Shown: in pieces, positions 34,380 to 43,477 of the stretch
Position numbering within the stretch: position 1 is the stretch's first letter
Layout: every line of letters starts with the position of its first letter
Assembly: GCA_034432795.1 (NCBI GenBank)
Contig: DAOUBF010000064.1
Span: 30,344 to 94,343 of the forward strand
Length of the DNA stretch: 64,000 bases
Reading direction: 5' to 3'
Source of the DNA: DAOUBF01 sp034432795
GTDB lineage: Bacteria > Chloroflexota > Anaerolineae > DSLN01
Position numbers and translations under genes: made by a program
Notes under the pieces: model-generated
The model's database searches: none
What the model was told of the DNA's origin: nothing
Seen by the model: the letters and a program-made list of their open reading frames with translations, nothing else

Positions 34380-35188
34380 TGCTCACCTGGCTGAACACCG
34401 CCTGGGACTTTAAGGCCGCCCCCCCAGAGGTGGCCCTTTTCCCCCTGGCCTGCTTTGAACCCCATGGCCCGCATCTGCCTGTGGGCAGCGACGGCATCTT
34501 GATGAGCGCGATCGCCCGGCGTGTGGCCGAGCGGCTGCAGGCGCGCACGTTCCTCCTGCCAACCTGGCCGCTGGGGACCTCCGGCCATCACGCCCGGCAG
34601 CCAGGCGTGGTGTACCTCAATTTTAAGACTCTGTGGGCGGTGGTGCGCGACGTGGTCACGGCGCTGTATGAGCACGGTATCCCCCGCGTGGTCGTGCTCA
34701 ACAACCACGGCGCCGCGCTGACCACGACCACGCGCCCCCTGGGCAACTTCATCGTCAAGACAGCAGTACGCCAACTCAACTACGAGGTGCCGGGGTTAAC
34801 GGCCATCTGGGTGCAGCCGTTCGCGGCAGCGCGTGAGGCCCTGCGCGCCCTGTTCCCCTCGGCCTGCGAAGAGGTTCACGCCGGCGCGGTGGAGACCTCC
34901 CTCCTGATGCATCTGGCGCCTGAGCAGGTGAGGCCGCTGCCACCGGACTATGTGCCTGCATTCAGCCCGGCCTACCTGGACTTTACCTCTTTCAATAACC
35001 TGGCGCCGGGGGGAGTATGGGGGCGGCCCAGCCAGGCGTCGGCGGAGAAGGGCGCCCAGGCGTTGGAAGCCATCGTGGAGGCCACGGTAGCCTATATTGA
35101 GCGCACCTTTGCGCAGATCGCGCAACTCAAGGAGAGGACAGCCACACACGCTGCCCCTGAAGAGCAAGGCGAGGGAAGCGGCGCATGA
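34376..35188 (+). CDS. Creatininase-family amidohydrolase 2
   Basis: A 270-residue paralogue of the preceding protein. Motifs: ACFEPHGPHLPVGSDG near residue 23-38, VVLNNHGAALTTTTRPLGN (the usual NGHGGN is NNHGAA), and EEVHAGAVETSLLM. Metal ligands Glu, His, Asp, His and Glu are kept, but the glycine-rich loop is changed and lengthened, so specificity or activity may differ. Two creatininase genes in tandem suggest a heteromeric enzyme or two successive hydrolyses. It overlaps the permease gene at 35185-35188 (ATGA). Confidence 0.82.
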   Translation: MMLTWLNTAWDFKAAPPEVALFPLACFEPHGPHLPVGSDGILMSAIARRVAERLQARTFLLPTWPLGTSGHHARQPGVVYLNFKTLWAVVRDVVTALYEHGIPRVVVLNNHGAALTTTTRPLGNFIVKTAVRQLNYEVPGLTAIWVQPFAAAREALRALFPSACEEVHAGAVETSLLMHLAPEQVRPLPPDYVPAFSPAYLDFTSFNNLAPGGVWGRPSQASAEKGAQALEAIVEATVAYIERTFAQIAQLKERTATHAAPEEQGEGSGA

Positions 35189-36162
35189 TGGAGACGGCAG
35201 CCAAAGAACCGGCGGTATGGACGCGGGGCCGCTCCCTGGGCGAGACCCTGGAGGCCTACGGGATCTATGTGGCCCTCGTCCTGGTGCTGCTCGCGGCTGC
35301 CCTGCTCTCCCCCGCCTTTTATCAGCCTGCCAACATCTTCAACATCCTGCGCCAGGCTTCGGCCCTGGGCATCCTCAGCGTCGGTCAGACCATCGTCATG
35401 ATCGGCGGCGGCATTGATCTCTCGGTCGCGGCGGTGATGCAATTGGCCACAGTCGGCGTGGCCGAGATCGCCAAAGGCCGGGATGAGGGGGTTCTGGCGG
35501 CAGTGGTGATCATGCTGGCGTTGAGCATGATCGTGGGTCTGGTGAACGGGCTTTTGGTGACGCAGCGGCGGGTGCCCCCATTCGTTGCTACGCTGTTCGT
35601 GGGTGTGGTGGTCACGGGGGCACGCCAGGTGTACACCCAGGCGACGCCCAGCGGTAGCCTGCCGCCCCTGATCCGACTGATTGGGCGCGACAGCACCGGC
35701 CCGGTGCCCAACGCGGCGATCATCTTCCTGGGCCTGGCGCTGATCGCAGCGATTGTGCTGCGCAAGACCACCTTCGGGCGCAGGCTGTACGCCGTAGGCG
35801 GCAACGCCGAGGCGGCCCGGCTGGCGGGCATCCCGGTGAATCGCGTGCGCCTGATCACCTATGTTGTGTGCAGCCTGCTGGCTGGCGTGGCTGGCCTGGT
35901 CCTGGCCGGCTACGTAGGCTACGCCGATCAGTGGATCGGGCGGGGCTACGACTTGGATTCCATCGCGGCGGTGGTCATCGGCGGGACCAGCCTGGCGGGT
36001 GGGCGCGGCGGGATCGGCGGCACGCTGGCCGGGGTGCTCCTGGTGACGGTGCTCCTGAACCTGGTCCTCGTGCTCAACCTGAATGTCCAGTGGCAGCTCG
36101 TGGTCAAGGGGATGGTGATCATCCTGGCGGTGGCGCTGTATGCTATGCGGCGCCGGGGGTAG
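35185..36162 (+). CDS. Ribose/sugar-type ABC transporter permease (RbsC-like)
   Basis: A 325-residue membrane protein with eight to ten hydrophobic helices and family signatures: QPANIFNILRQASALGILSV, VMIGGGIDLSV, and the cytoplasmic loop TTFGRRLYAVGGNAEAARLA, AGIPVNRVRL near residue 195-220. It makes one half of the pore for a pentose, cyclitol or autoinducer-type importer. The operon has a second RbsC domain fused to the ATPase, so the pore may be a heterodimer. Confidence 0.93.
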   Translation: MMETAAKEPAVWTRGRSLGETLEAYGIYVALVLVLLAAALLSPAFYQPANIFNILRQASALGILSVGQTIVMIGGGIDLSVAAVMQLATVGVAEIAKGRDEGVLAAVVIMLALSMIVGLVNGLLVTQRRVPPFVATLFVGVVVTGARQVYTQATPSGSLPPLIRLIGRDSTGPVPNAAIIFLGLALIAAIVLRKTTFGRRLYAVGGNAEAARLAGIPVNRVRLITYVVCSLLAGVAGLVLAGYVGYADQWIGRGYDLDSIAAVVIGGTSLAGGRGGIGGTLAGVLLVTVLLNLVLVLNLNVQWQLVVKGMVIILAVALYAMRRRG

Positions 36163-36167
36163 GGAAG

Positions 36168-38693
36168 ATGGCCGAGGTCTTGCTGGAGATGCGCGACATC
36201 ACCAAGACCTTCCCCGGTGTACGGGCGCTCCACCGGGTGTCCTTTACCTGCTTCAAGGGCGAGGTCCATGCGCTGGTGGGCGAAAACGGCGCGGGCAAAT
36301 CCACCTTGATGAAAATCCTGGCGGGGGCCACTCAGCCCGACAGCGGCACGATCCTGTTGCGCGGCCAGCCGGTGCACCTGCGCGACCCGCATACAGCCCA
36401 GGCACTGGGCATCAGCACGATCTACCAGGAGTTCAACCTGCTGCCCTACATGAGCGTGGCCGAGAACATCCTGCTGGGCCGCGAGCCTTGTAAACGCATG
36501 GGCTGGCTGGACACCGCCGAAATAGATCGGCTGGCCCGGCAGGCGCTGGAGATGTTAGGTGCACAGATGGATGTGCGCCAGCCGGTTTATCGCCTGAGCG
36601 TGGCCCAGCAGCAGCTTGTGGAGATCGCCAAGGCGCTCTCGTGGAAGGCGGAACTGATCATCATGGATGAGCCTTCGGCGGCGTTGACCGGGGCAGAGTT
36701 GGAACGCCTGTTTGAGATCATCGCCACCCTCAAGGCGCGGGGCGTGACCATTATCTACATCTCCCACCGGCTGGAGGAGGTCTTCCGCATCGCCGACCGG
36801 GTGACCGTGCTGCGCGATGGGGTGAATGTGGGCACGCTGGCGGTGGCTGAGGCCAGCGAAGCCCAGATCATCCGCATGATGGTGGGGCGCGAGTTGGGCC
36901 AGATGTATCCGCCACGCGGCCAGCCCCCCGGCGAGGTGGTCCTGGAGGTGCGCGGGTTGACGACGGCGGATGGTCGGGTGCGCGATGTGAGCCTGCAATT
37001 GCGCGCAGGCGAAATCGTGGGCCTGGCGGGGCTGGTGGGGTCGGGGCGCACCGAACTGGCCCGGGCCATCTTTGGCGCCGACCCGATGGCCAGCGGCGAG
37101 GTGCTGGTGCGCGGACGGCGCTGCACCCCAGCGGACCCGGCCCGCGCCATCGCCTCTGGCCTGGGCTTTGTGAGCGAGGACCGTAAGGCCGAGGGGCTGG
37201 TCCTGGGCCTGTCGGTGCGCGAGAACATCGCCTTGCCCAGCCTGGACGAGCGCCAGCGGTGGGGCTTCGTGCGTGAGGGGCTGGAGCGCGCAGTGGTCAC
37301 TCAGGCTATCTCTGAACTGCAAATCCGTACCCCGTCCATAGAGCAGCCGGTGCAATACCTGAGCGGGGGCAATCAACAGAAGACGGTTCTGGCGAAGTGG
37401 CTGGCGTTGGGGAGGACGGGCGACGGGCGCGGGACGACGGGCGCGGGAAGCGGGCCAGCGGTCATCCTGTTTGACGAGCCTACGCGGGGGATTGACGTGG
37501 GGGCGAAGGCGGAGATCTATGCCCTCATGCGGGCGCTGGCCGACCAGGGCAAGGCCATCCTGATGATCTCCTCCGAGTTGCCCGAAATCCTGGGAATGAG
37601 CGACCGCGTTCTGGTGATGCGCGATGGGCGGCTAGTGGGCGAACTGGCGGCGGGGGAGGCCAGCGAGGAGGCCATCTTGAGGCTGGCTGCGGGCATAGAC
37701 GGCGGACGAGAGATGGCGGACGAGAGACGGCGAACTACGGACGATGGACGCCAGGCCCTCGTCCGTTCATTTGGTCAGCAAGGCGTCCTGGCGGTGTATG
37801 CGGTCCTGGCTACAGTGGTGTTGATCGGCCTGGTGGCCGCGCCCGCGTTCCGCAGCCCCAGCAACCTGTTCACGGTGTTACGCCAGGCGACGGCCCTGGG
37901 GATCGTCAGCATCGGGCAGACGATCATCGTTCTGGCCGGTGGGATTGACCTCTCGGTGAGTTCGGTGATCACGCTGGCGGCGCTCTTCAGCGCCGGCCTG
38001 ATCCAGGACCAGGTGGCGCTGATCGCCCCGGTGGTGCTGCTGTGTCTGGGGATCGGCATGTTATTTGGCCTGGTGAACGGCTGGGCCTGGGTGCGACTGG
38101 GCGTGGAGCCGTTCATCGTGACGCTGGGGACGATGTCCATTGGGCGGGGGATCGCGCTGGTGTATGCGCGTGGCCCGGTGGGGTCGTTGCCTGCAGTATA
38201 CCGCAGCTTCGCCTATGCGGACATTGGCCCGGTGCCGGTGGCGGTGATTTTCTTCGCCATCGTGTTCACCTTGAGTCTGGTGATGCTGCAGCGCACAGCG
38301 TTTGGCCGTCATCTTGTGGCAGTGGGCGGCAATCCGGAGGTGGCCCGGCTGGCGGGCATCGCGGTGCAACGGGTCAAGATAGCGGCCTGCGTGCTCTCCG
38401 GTCTGGCAGCGGCGATCACCGGCCTGTACATGTCCAGCCGGATGGGGTCGGGCGATCCCAATGTTGGGCCTGGGTTTGAGCTGGATGCGATCACGGCGGT
38501 GGTGGTGGGCGGCACGGTGCTGGGGGGCGGGCGCGGCGGCCTGATCGGCACGTTGGGTGGCGTGCTGCTCGTGGCCGTGCTGAGCAACCTGCTCAACCTG
38601 ATGAATGTGGACAACTGGTATCAACAAATCATTAAGGGCGCGATCCTGCTGATGGCGGTGGCGCTGTACCGTCAGCGGGGGGAGCAACGTTGA
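36168..38693 (+). CDS. Ribose-type ABC ATPase fused to an RbsC-type permease
   Basis: An 841-residue single frame. Residues 1-510 are a double ATPase like RbsA: Walker A GENGAGKSTLMKIL, signature LSVAQQQLVEIAKAL, and a second half with LVGSGRTELARAIF and YLSGGNQQKTVLAKWL. Residues about 530-841 are an RbsC permease (FTVLRQATALGIVSIGQTII, VLAGGIDLSVS, TAFGRHLVAVGGNPEVARLA). The two are normally separate. The joint (residues 510-528, bases 37697-37752) is a low-complexity GACGGACGA-type sequence, and a similar insert (about residues 415-430, bases 37411-37456) lies just before the second Walker B LFDEPTRGIDVG. Start ATG 36168 behind GGGAAG. Confidence 0.9.
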   Translation: MAEVLLEMRDITKTFPGVRALHRVSFTCFKGEVHALVGENGAGKSTLMKILAGATQPDSGTILLRGQPVHLRDPHTAQALGISTIYQEFNLLPYMSVAENILLGREPCKRMGWLDTAEIDRLARQALEMLGAQMDVRQPVYRLSVAQQQLVEIAKALSWKAELIIMDEPSAALTGAELERLFEIIATLKARGVTIIYISHRLEEVFRIADRVTVLRDGVNVGTLAVAEASEAQIIRMMVGRELGQMYPPRGQPPGEVVLEVRGLTTADGRVRDVSLQLRAGEIVGLAGLVGSGRTELARAIFGADPMASGEVLVRGRRCTPADPARAIASGLGFVSEDRKAEGLVLGLSVRENIALPSLDERQRWGFVREGLERAVVTQAISELQIRTPSIEQPVQYLSGGNQQKTVLAKWLALGRTGDGRGTTGAGSGPAVILFDEPTRGIDVGAKAEIYALMRALADQGKAILMISSELPEILGMSDRVLVMRDGRLVGELAAGEASEEAILRLAAGIDGGREMADERRRTTDDGRQALVRSFGQQGVLAVYAVLATVVLIGLVAAPAFRSPSNLFTVLRQATALGIVSIGQTIIVLAGGIDLSVSSVITLAALFSAGLIQDQVALIAPVVLLCLGIGMLFGLVNGWAWVRLGVEPFIVTLGTMSIGRGIALVYARGPVGSLPAVYRSFAYADIGPVPVAVIFFAIVFTLSLVMLQRTAFGRHLVAVGGNPEVARLAGIAVQRVKIAACVLSGLAAAITGLYMSSRMGSGDPNVGPGFELDAITAVVVGGTVLGGGRGGLIGTLGGVLLVAVLSNLLNLMNVDNWYQQIIKGAILLMAVALYRQRGEQR

Positions 38694-38765
38694 GGCGCGG
38701 GGAGGGGAGACGGGCAACGCGCCCCTCTCTCCTCCCCCCAACCCATAGAAAGGGGGAGAATGCAT

Positions 38766-39875
38766 ATGGAGAAGCGACAACCTTCGGATCAACTCAGCCG
38801 GCGCGATTTCCTGCGCATCACGGCGGGGGCCCTGGCGGCGACAGGCATCAGCATCTTCCTGCCGGGGTGCGGTCCGGCGGGCGCGCCCGCCGTGGCCACA
38901 CCGGCGGGCGTCGTCGCCGGCATGGTGGACACCTCCAGGTTCAAGAAAGATCCGCCCTGGAACGTGGGGCGGGCCGGGGCAGGCGATGTTAATGCCTGGA
39001 TGGTCATGCTCAGCCAGCACTATGAGTATGGCATCAAGGAGAAATACAAGGACCTGTTTGCGAACTACTACGTCACCGCGGCCAACTTTGATCCCTCCAA
39101 GCAGATCAGCGACGTAGAAGACCTGCTGTCCAAGGACATTGACCTGCTGTTCATTGAGCCAGCGGCGGAGGCGCCCCTGACGGCCGTCGTGGAGAAGGCC
39201 GCCGACAAAGGTATCCCCGTCGTCCTGGTGTCCACCCGCGTGAACACGGATAAGTACACCACGTGGATCTCGCGGAACAACGTCCAGGTCGGCTTCATGT
39301 ACGCCGACTACATGGGCCGGAAGCTGAACGGCAAGGGCGGCGTGGTCCTGTTGATGGGCTTCGCCGGCAGCAGCTACGCCGAGGATGTGCTGCGCGGGGT
39401 GCGCCAGGGCCTGTCCAAGTACCCGGAGATGAAGGAGTTGGCCATGGCCAATGCCAACTGGTCGCCGACCGACGCCAAAAAGGCCATGGAGGCCTTCATC
39501 CAGGCGCACCCACAGATTGATGGGGTCATCTCCGACGGCGGCCAGATGGCGTTGGGCGCGGTGGATGCTCTACTGGACGCCAAGCGCCCCATCCCGCCGA
39601 TCACCGCCGATGGCTGGAACGGCTGGCTGCGCCGGGCGAAGGAGCTGAACCTGGAGTTCTTCGCCGTCTCCGGTGACCAGGCCATGAGCCTGACGGCAGT
39701 AGACCAGGCGGTCAAAATCCTCAGAGGTGAGCCAATTGCCAAGAACGTGGAGTACCCGGTGGTCACCTTTGAGCAGGACCAGATTGACAAGTATTACCGC
39801 CCCGATCTGAACGATCAGTATTGGGCGCCTCACCAGTTGCCGGAGGAGTGGGTGCAGCGGGTGTACAAGGCATGA
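38766..39875 (+). CDS. Ribose-type ABC substrate-binding lipoprotein (TAT signal)
   Basis: A 369-residue protein exported by the twin-arginine route: SRRDFLRITAGALAATG near residues 11-27, then a lipobox-like LPGCG. The mature part has the periplasmic sugar-binding fold (DVEDLLSKDIDLLFIEPAAE, GIPVVLVSTRV, VVLLMGFAGSSYAEDVLRG, DGVISDGGQMALGAVDALLD). It would bring the operon's substrate to the two permeases. ATG 38766 is preferred over 38760 because of its spacing to AGGGGGAG. Confidence 0.9.
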   Translation: MEKRQPSDQLSRRDFLRITAGALAATGISIFLPGCGPAGAPAVATPAGVVAGMVDTSRFKKDPPWNVGRAGAGDVNAWMVMLSQHYEYGIKEKYKDLFANYYVTAANFDPSKQISDVEDLLSKDIDLLFIEPAAEAPLTAVVEKAADKGIPVVLVSTRVNTDKYTTWISRNNVQVGFMYADYMGRKLNGKGGVVLLMGFAGSSYAEDVLRGVRQGLSKYPEMKELAMANANWSPTDAKKAMEAFIQAHPQIDGVISDGGQMALGAVDALLDAKRPIPPITADGWNGWLRRAKELNLEFFAVSGDQAMSLTAVDQAVKILRGEPIAKNVEYPVVTFEQDQIDKYYRPDLNDQYWAPHQLPEEWVQRVYKA

Positions 39876-39876
39876 C

Positions 39877-39960
39877 GGAGGACAACGGACGGAAAACGGC
39901 CCAGTACCGGGCTTTAGCCTAGTTCGGTCCTCTGTCTTCCGTCCGTTGTCCAGGCACTCG
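39877..39960 (+). repeat. GACGGAGGAC-type short repeat in the gap
   Basis: GACGGAGGACAACGGACGG and, in inverse sense, TCTGTCTTCCGTCCGTTGTC bracket the gap and can pair. Similar strings occur at 5163-5198, 30266, 37697 and 62540. Confidence 0.45.
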
Positions 39961-39994
39961 CCGTTTGACGTTGGGCATTTTATGGAGGTCAGGT

Positions 39995-40849
39995 ATGGGT
40001 GTGAAGATCGCTGTGGTGCAGTTAGACTGCGTGCTGGGGGACGTGGAGGCCAATCTGAATAAGATTGAGCGCTTCGTCGCCAGCGCGGCCCTAGATGGGG
40101 TGAACGTTGTGGTGGTGCCGGAGTTGGGCACGACCGGCTATTTCGTCGGCGACCGACTGAACGAACTGGCCGAGCCGGTCCCCGGCCCGACGACTGAGCG
40201 GCTGGGCGCTATCGCCCGCAAGTACAACACGTACCTCGTCTCTGGCATGATTGAGCGGGCTGACGACGGACGGCTATACAACGCCTCGGTGATGCTCTCG
40301 CCGAAGGGCGAACTGGCGGGCAGGTATCGCAAATGTCACCTGTTCGCTGCCGAGAAAGCGTTTTTCGCTATAGGCGACCGGGCGGCTGTGGTGGATACCG
40401 AGTTCGGGCGGGTGGCGCTGACCATCTGCTACGATCTGGTCTTTCCAGAGTATATCCGCAGCCTGGTGCTGCAAGGCGCGCAGCTCATCTTGAACAGCAC
40501 CGACTGGATCACCGATGCCTGGCAGACGAGCAAGGGCTGGGGGGGCGAGGTGGTCAGCCACCTGGCGGCCACGCGGGCACTGGAGAATACGGTGCACGTG
40601 GCCATGGCCGACCGCGTGGGCGTGGAGGCAGGGTGGAAGAGCCTGGGCCACTCCTGCATCTGCGCTCCGTCGGGCAGCTTCCTGGCGCGGATTGAGGAGG
40701 GCGAGGGTGTCGCTATCGCTACGGCGGAACTGGATAGCCCGGAGTGGGAGAAGTGGCGCAGCATCGCCACCTACCTGCCCGACCGCCGTAGCGACTTTTA
40801 CGCGGCGTTGCAGCGGGAGGCTGCGGAGAAGAAGGTACTAACGGATTAG
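39995..40849 (+). CDS. Carbon-nitrogen hydrolase (nitrilase superfamily amidase)
   Basis: A 284-residue enzyme. The catalytic triad is visible: Glu43 in VVPELGTTGYF, Lys113 in GRYRKCHLF and Cys145 in ALTICYDLVFPEY. Members hydrolyse amides, nitriles or carbamoyl groups (for example N-carbamoyl-amino acids, omega-amides). Its place in the operon suggests release of ammonia or a carbamoyl group from the imported compound or a ring-opened product of the creatininases. GGAGGT lies seven bases before the ATG. Confidence 0.9.
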   Translation: MGVKIAVVQLDCVLGDVEANLNKIERFVASAALDGVNVVVVPELGTTGYFVGDRLNELAEPVPGPTTERLGAIARKYNTYLVSGMIERADDGRLYNASVMLSPKGELAGRYRKCHLFAAEKAFFAIGDRAAVVDTEFGRVALTICYDLVFPEYIRSLVLQGAQLILNSTDWITDAWQTSKGWGGEVVSHLAATRALENTVHVAMADRVGVEAGWKSLGHSCICAPSGSFLARIEEGEGVAIATAELDSPEWEKWRSIATYLPDRRSDFYAALQREAAEKKVLTD

Positions 40850-40892
40850 CCTTGTGGTTAGAGGATGAATTCGTCATCCCGCTCCCATCGTC

Positions 40893-41933
40893 ATGGGTAT
40901 GGCTTCTATCATTGATGTCGCCAGAATCGCTAACGTCTCCATCGCTACCGTCTCGCGGGTGCTGACAGGCAGCGCCCATCCGGTGAGCGAGGAGACCCGC
41001 GCGCGGGTGCTGGAGGCGGCGCGACGGCTCAACTACTCTCCCAGCGCCCTGGCCAAGGCGATGGTCACCGGCGATACGTATATCGTCGGCGTGATCATCG
41101 GCGACGCCACCGACCCCTATTTCGCCGCCATTGTGCGGGGTGTTGAGGACGTGGCCCGCAAGCACGGCTATCTGGTGATTGTGTGCAACTCCGACCGTGT
41201 GCCTGCGATTGAACTCAAGTACCTGCGCACGCTGAACGATTACCGCGTGGATGGCGTGATCTTTGCCGGAGGTGGTCTGTTAGATGAGACCTATCTGCGC
41301 GAGATGCGCCAGGCGTTGGAGGTCTTCTATGAGCGTGAGGCGGTGTGCGTCTCGCTGGGCAAGCACCTGTTCCCTTCGCTTTCGGTCACCGTAGATAACA
41401 CGCGGGCTGCCCAGGATGCGGTGGACTACCTGATCGGCCTGGGGCACAGGGAGATCGCTTATATCTCCGGCCCGAAGCTGCTCACCACCGCTGAACTGCG
41501 CTTGAGTGGATACAAACAAGCCCTGGAACGCCATGGGCTGACGGTCCGGGAGGAGTTCATTCTAAGCGGTGAATACAAATATGAATCCGGATTGCAGGCG
41601 GCCAGGGCCATTCATGCTCTGCCACACAAGCCGACGGCGATCATGGCCTCCAACGACATCATGGCGGTTGGCTGTATCGTGGGGTTGAAGGAACTGGGAT
41701 ACGCCATCCCTGAAGACATCAGCGTAATGGGGATAGACGATATTCCTATGGCGCGTATCGTGGACCCGCCACTGACCACCATCGCCTTGCCCATGTACGA
41801 CCTGGGCGCCACGGGCATGGAGGCGCTGATCAAATTGCGTAGGGGCGAGATCACTCTGGACGATAACGTGGTCTTGCCCCACCGGCTGGTCGTCCGCAAG
41901 TCCACCGCGCCGCCACGAGACTCCCTCGCATAA
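40893..41933 (+). CDS. LacI-family transcriptional regulator
   Basis: A 346-residue repressor: the helix-turn-helix SIIDVARIANVSIATVSRVL (residues 5-24), hinge YSPSALAKAMVTG, and a periplasmic-binding-type ligand domain (VGVIIGDATDPYFAAIVRG, DGVIFAGGG, DNTRAAQDAVDYLIGLGHRE, ALPHKPTAIMASNDIMAVG). The hinge-like segment and helix fit a GAAAACGTTTTC operator with central CG. It lies in the operon that starts at such operators, giving negative autoregulation with the substrate as probable inducer. A second ATG at 40899 is also possible. Confidence 0.9.
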   Translation: MGMASIIDVARIANVSIATVSRVLTGSAHPVSEETRARVLEAARRLNYSPSALAKAMVTGDTYIVGVIIGDATDPYFAAIVRGVEDVARKHGYLVIVCNSDRVPAIELKYLRTLNDYRVDGVIFAGGGLLDETYLREMRQALEVFYEREAVCVSLGKHLFPSLSVTVDNTRAAQDAVDYLIGLGHREIAYISGPKLLTTAELRLSGYKQALERHGLTVREEFILSGEYKYESGLQAARAIHALPHKPTAIMASNDIMAVGCIVGLKELGYAIPEDISVMGIDDIPMARIVDPPLTTIALPMYDLGATGMEALIKLRRGEITLDDNVVLPHRLVVRKSTAPPRDSLA

Positions 41934-41963
41934 CCTTCTCTACAGAAAGGAGCGGCTGTCAAA

Positions 41964-43322
41964 ATGGACCTTCCAGAAGTCATGCAGATGATTCGGCAAA
42001 ATGGTATTGAGTTTATTCGCTTTGAAGTGGCCGATGTGAACGGCATCTCGCGTGGTAAGCTGGTTGGCCTGGACTATTTTGAGCGAGCAGTAGAAAAGGG
42101 GCTGGCGATGGTCAGCGATATTCTGACGTGGGATGCTCAGGCCGATGTCGCCTGGCTTGGCACCGGCTATGCCGAGGACATCACCTTTGCTGATCTGGTT
42201 TTCCGCCCCGACCTGTCTACCTTCCGTATCGTCCCCTGGTCCGATAAGACTGCCCGTGTCCTGGGCGATCTGTACTTCTACGATGGCCGCCCGGCCATGG
42301 GACAGGCACGCCATATCTTCCGCCACGTATTAGAGGTGGCCAGGGATATGGGCTACCTGGTCCGCAGTGGGCACGAATATGAGTTCTACATCCTGAACCC
42401 GGAAACCCACGAGCCTATCTTCGGCGGTCACCAGATTATGACGACGCTCAAGCATGAGAAGCACCCTGTGCTGCGCGACATCATGCGCTACATGACGCAG
42501 ATGGGTATCCACATCACCACCTGTAACACCGAATGGGGCCCGGCCCAGTACGAGATCAACTTTAGCCCTGCTGATGGAATGGAGGGAGCCGATCAGGCGT
42601 TCACCTGGAAGAACGGCCTTAAGGAGATCGCTGAGAAACATGGCCTGCTCATCACGTTCATGACCAAGCCCTGGATTGACAAGAGCGCCAACGGCAGCCA
42701 TTTTCACATTAGCTTGCTCCATGCCGCAACAGGCGAGAATGCTTTCTACGACCCCAACAGCCCCGATGGCCTCTCGGACGTATGTCGCTGGTTCATAGGC
42801 GGGCAACTGAAACATGCGACGGCACTCGCTGCCTTTCTCGCGCCGACGGTCAACTGCTACAAGCGCTACCAACCCAATAGTTATGCGCCTGATAGCATCT
42901 CTTGGGGCCATGAGAACCGGAGTGTCGGCATCCGCGTTAAGGCCTGGCGCGGCAAGGGAACGCACATTGAGAACCGTATGGCCTGTGGCAGCAGTAATCC
43001 GTATCTGGTCGCTGCTGCCAGCCTGGCCGCTGGCCTTGACGGTATCCGTAATCATCTTGAGCCACCCCCGCCTATCCAGACCAACGCTTATAAGTTGACC
43101 GATTTACCGCGCATTCCCAAGAGGCTTGAAGAGGCGTTGGAGGCCCTTCAGACGGATACAGCGTTGCTTGACATCCTGCCGCGTGATGGCGTGCGGACCT
43201 TCATTGTAGACAAGCAGTACGAGATTGAGAAAGCTCGGAATGCCGTGCCTGACTATGGCAGTGCTGCCTGGCACAGCCGTGTAGACCCCTGGGAGCGCAA
43301 TGAATTCATGGATTTGATCTAG
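41964..43322 (+). CDS. Glutamine-synthetase-like ligase (gamma-glutamylation type)
   Basis: A 452-residue GS-family protein. Visible: N-terminal IEFIRFEVADVNGISRGKLV, active-site EYEFYI, EWGPAQYEINFSP, ANGSHFHISL, and HIENRMACGSSNPYL, with the metal and glutamate ligands in place. It lacks the Tyr-adenylylation site of GlnA-I, and its order and length fit the group of gamma-glutamyl-amine ligases (PuuA, GlnA3-like), which attach glutamate to an amine. The neighbours ALDH and dehydrogenase support an amine-degrading route. Strong ribosome site GAAAGGAGCGG; 30 bp after the LacI gene. Confidence 0.88.
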   Translation: MDLPEVMQMIRQNGIEFIRFEVADVNGISRGKLVGLDYFERAVEKGLAMVSDILTWDAQADVAWLGTGYAEDITFADLVFRPDLSTFRIVPWSDKTARVLGDLYFYDGRPAMGQARHIFRHVLEVARDMGYLVRSGHEYEFYILNPETHEPIFGGHQIMTTLKHEKHPVLRDIMRYMTQMGIHITTCNTEWGPAQYEINFSPADGMEGADQAFTWKNGLKEIAEKHGLLITFMTKPWIDKSANGSHFHISLLHAATGENAFYDPNSPDGLSDVCRWFIGGQLKHATALAAFLAPTVNCYKRYQPNSYAPDSISWGHENRSVGIRVKAWRGKGTHIENRMACGSSNPYLVAAASLAAGLDGIRNHLEPPPPIQTNAYKLTDLPRIPKRLEEALEALQTDTALLDILPRDGVRTFIVDKQYEIEKARNAVPDYGSAAWHSRVDPWERNEFMDLI

Positions 43323-43477
43323 GTCATGTACCTATCAGGCCAAGCACAGCGTAGCTACTCCCTGCTACTGCTTCTCTCTACAAACGGCAGGGAGGATGGG
43401 GGCTCTCGCCGTATGCTAAGGAGTTGATCCTTTGGTTAGTGAACTGAAGGCGCATGAATGACTCGGAGTAGCCTCTA

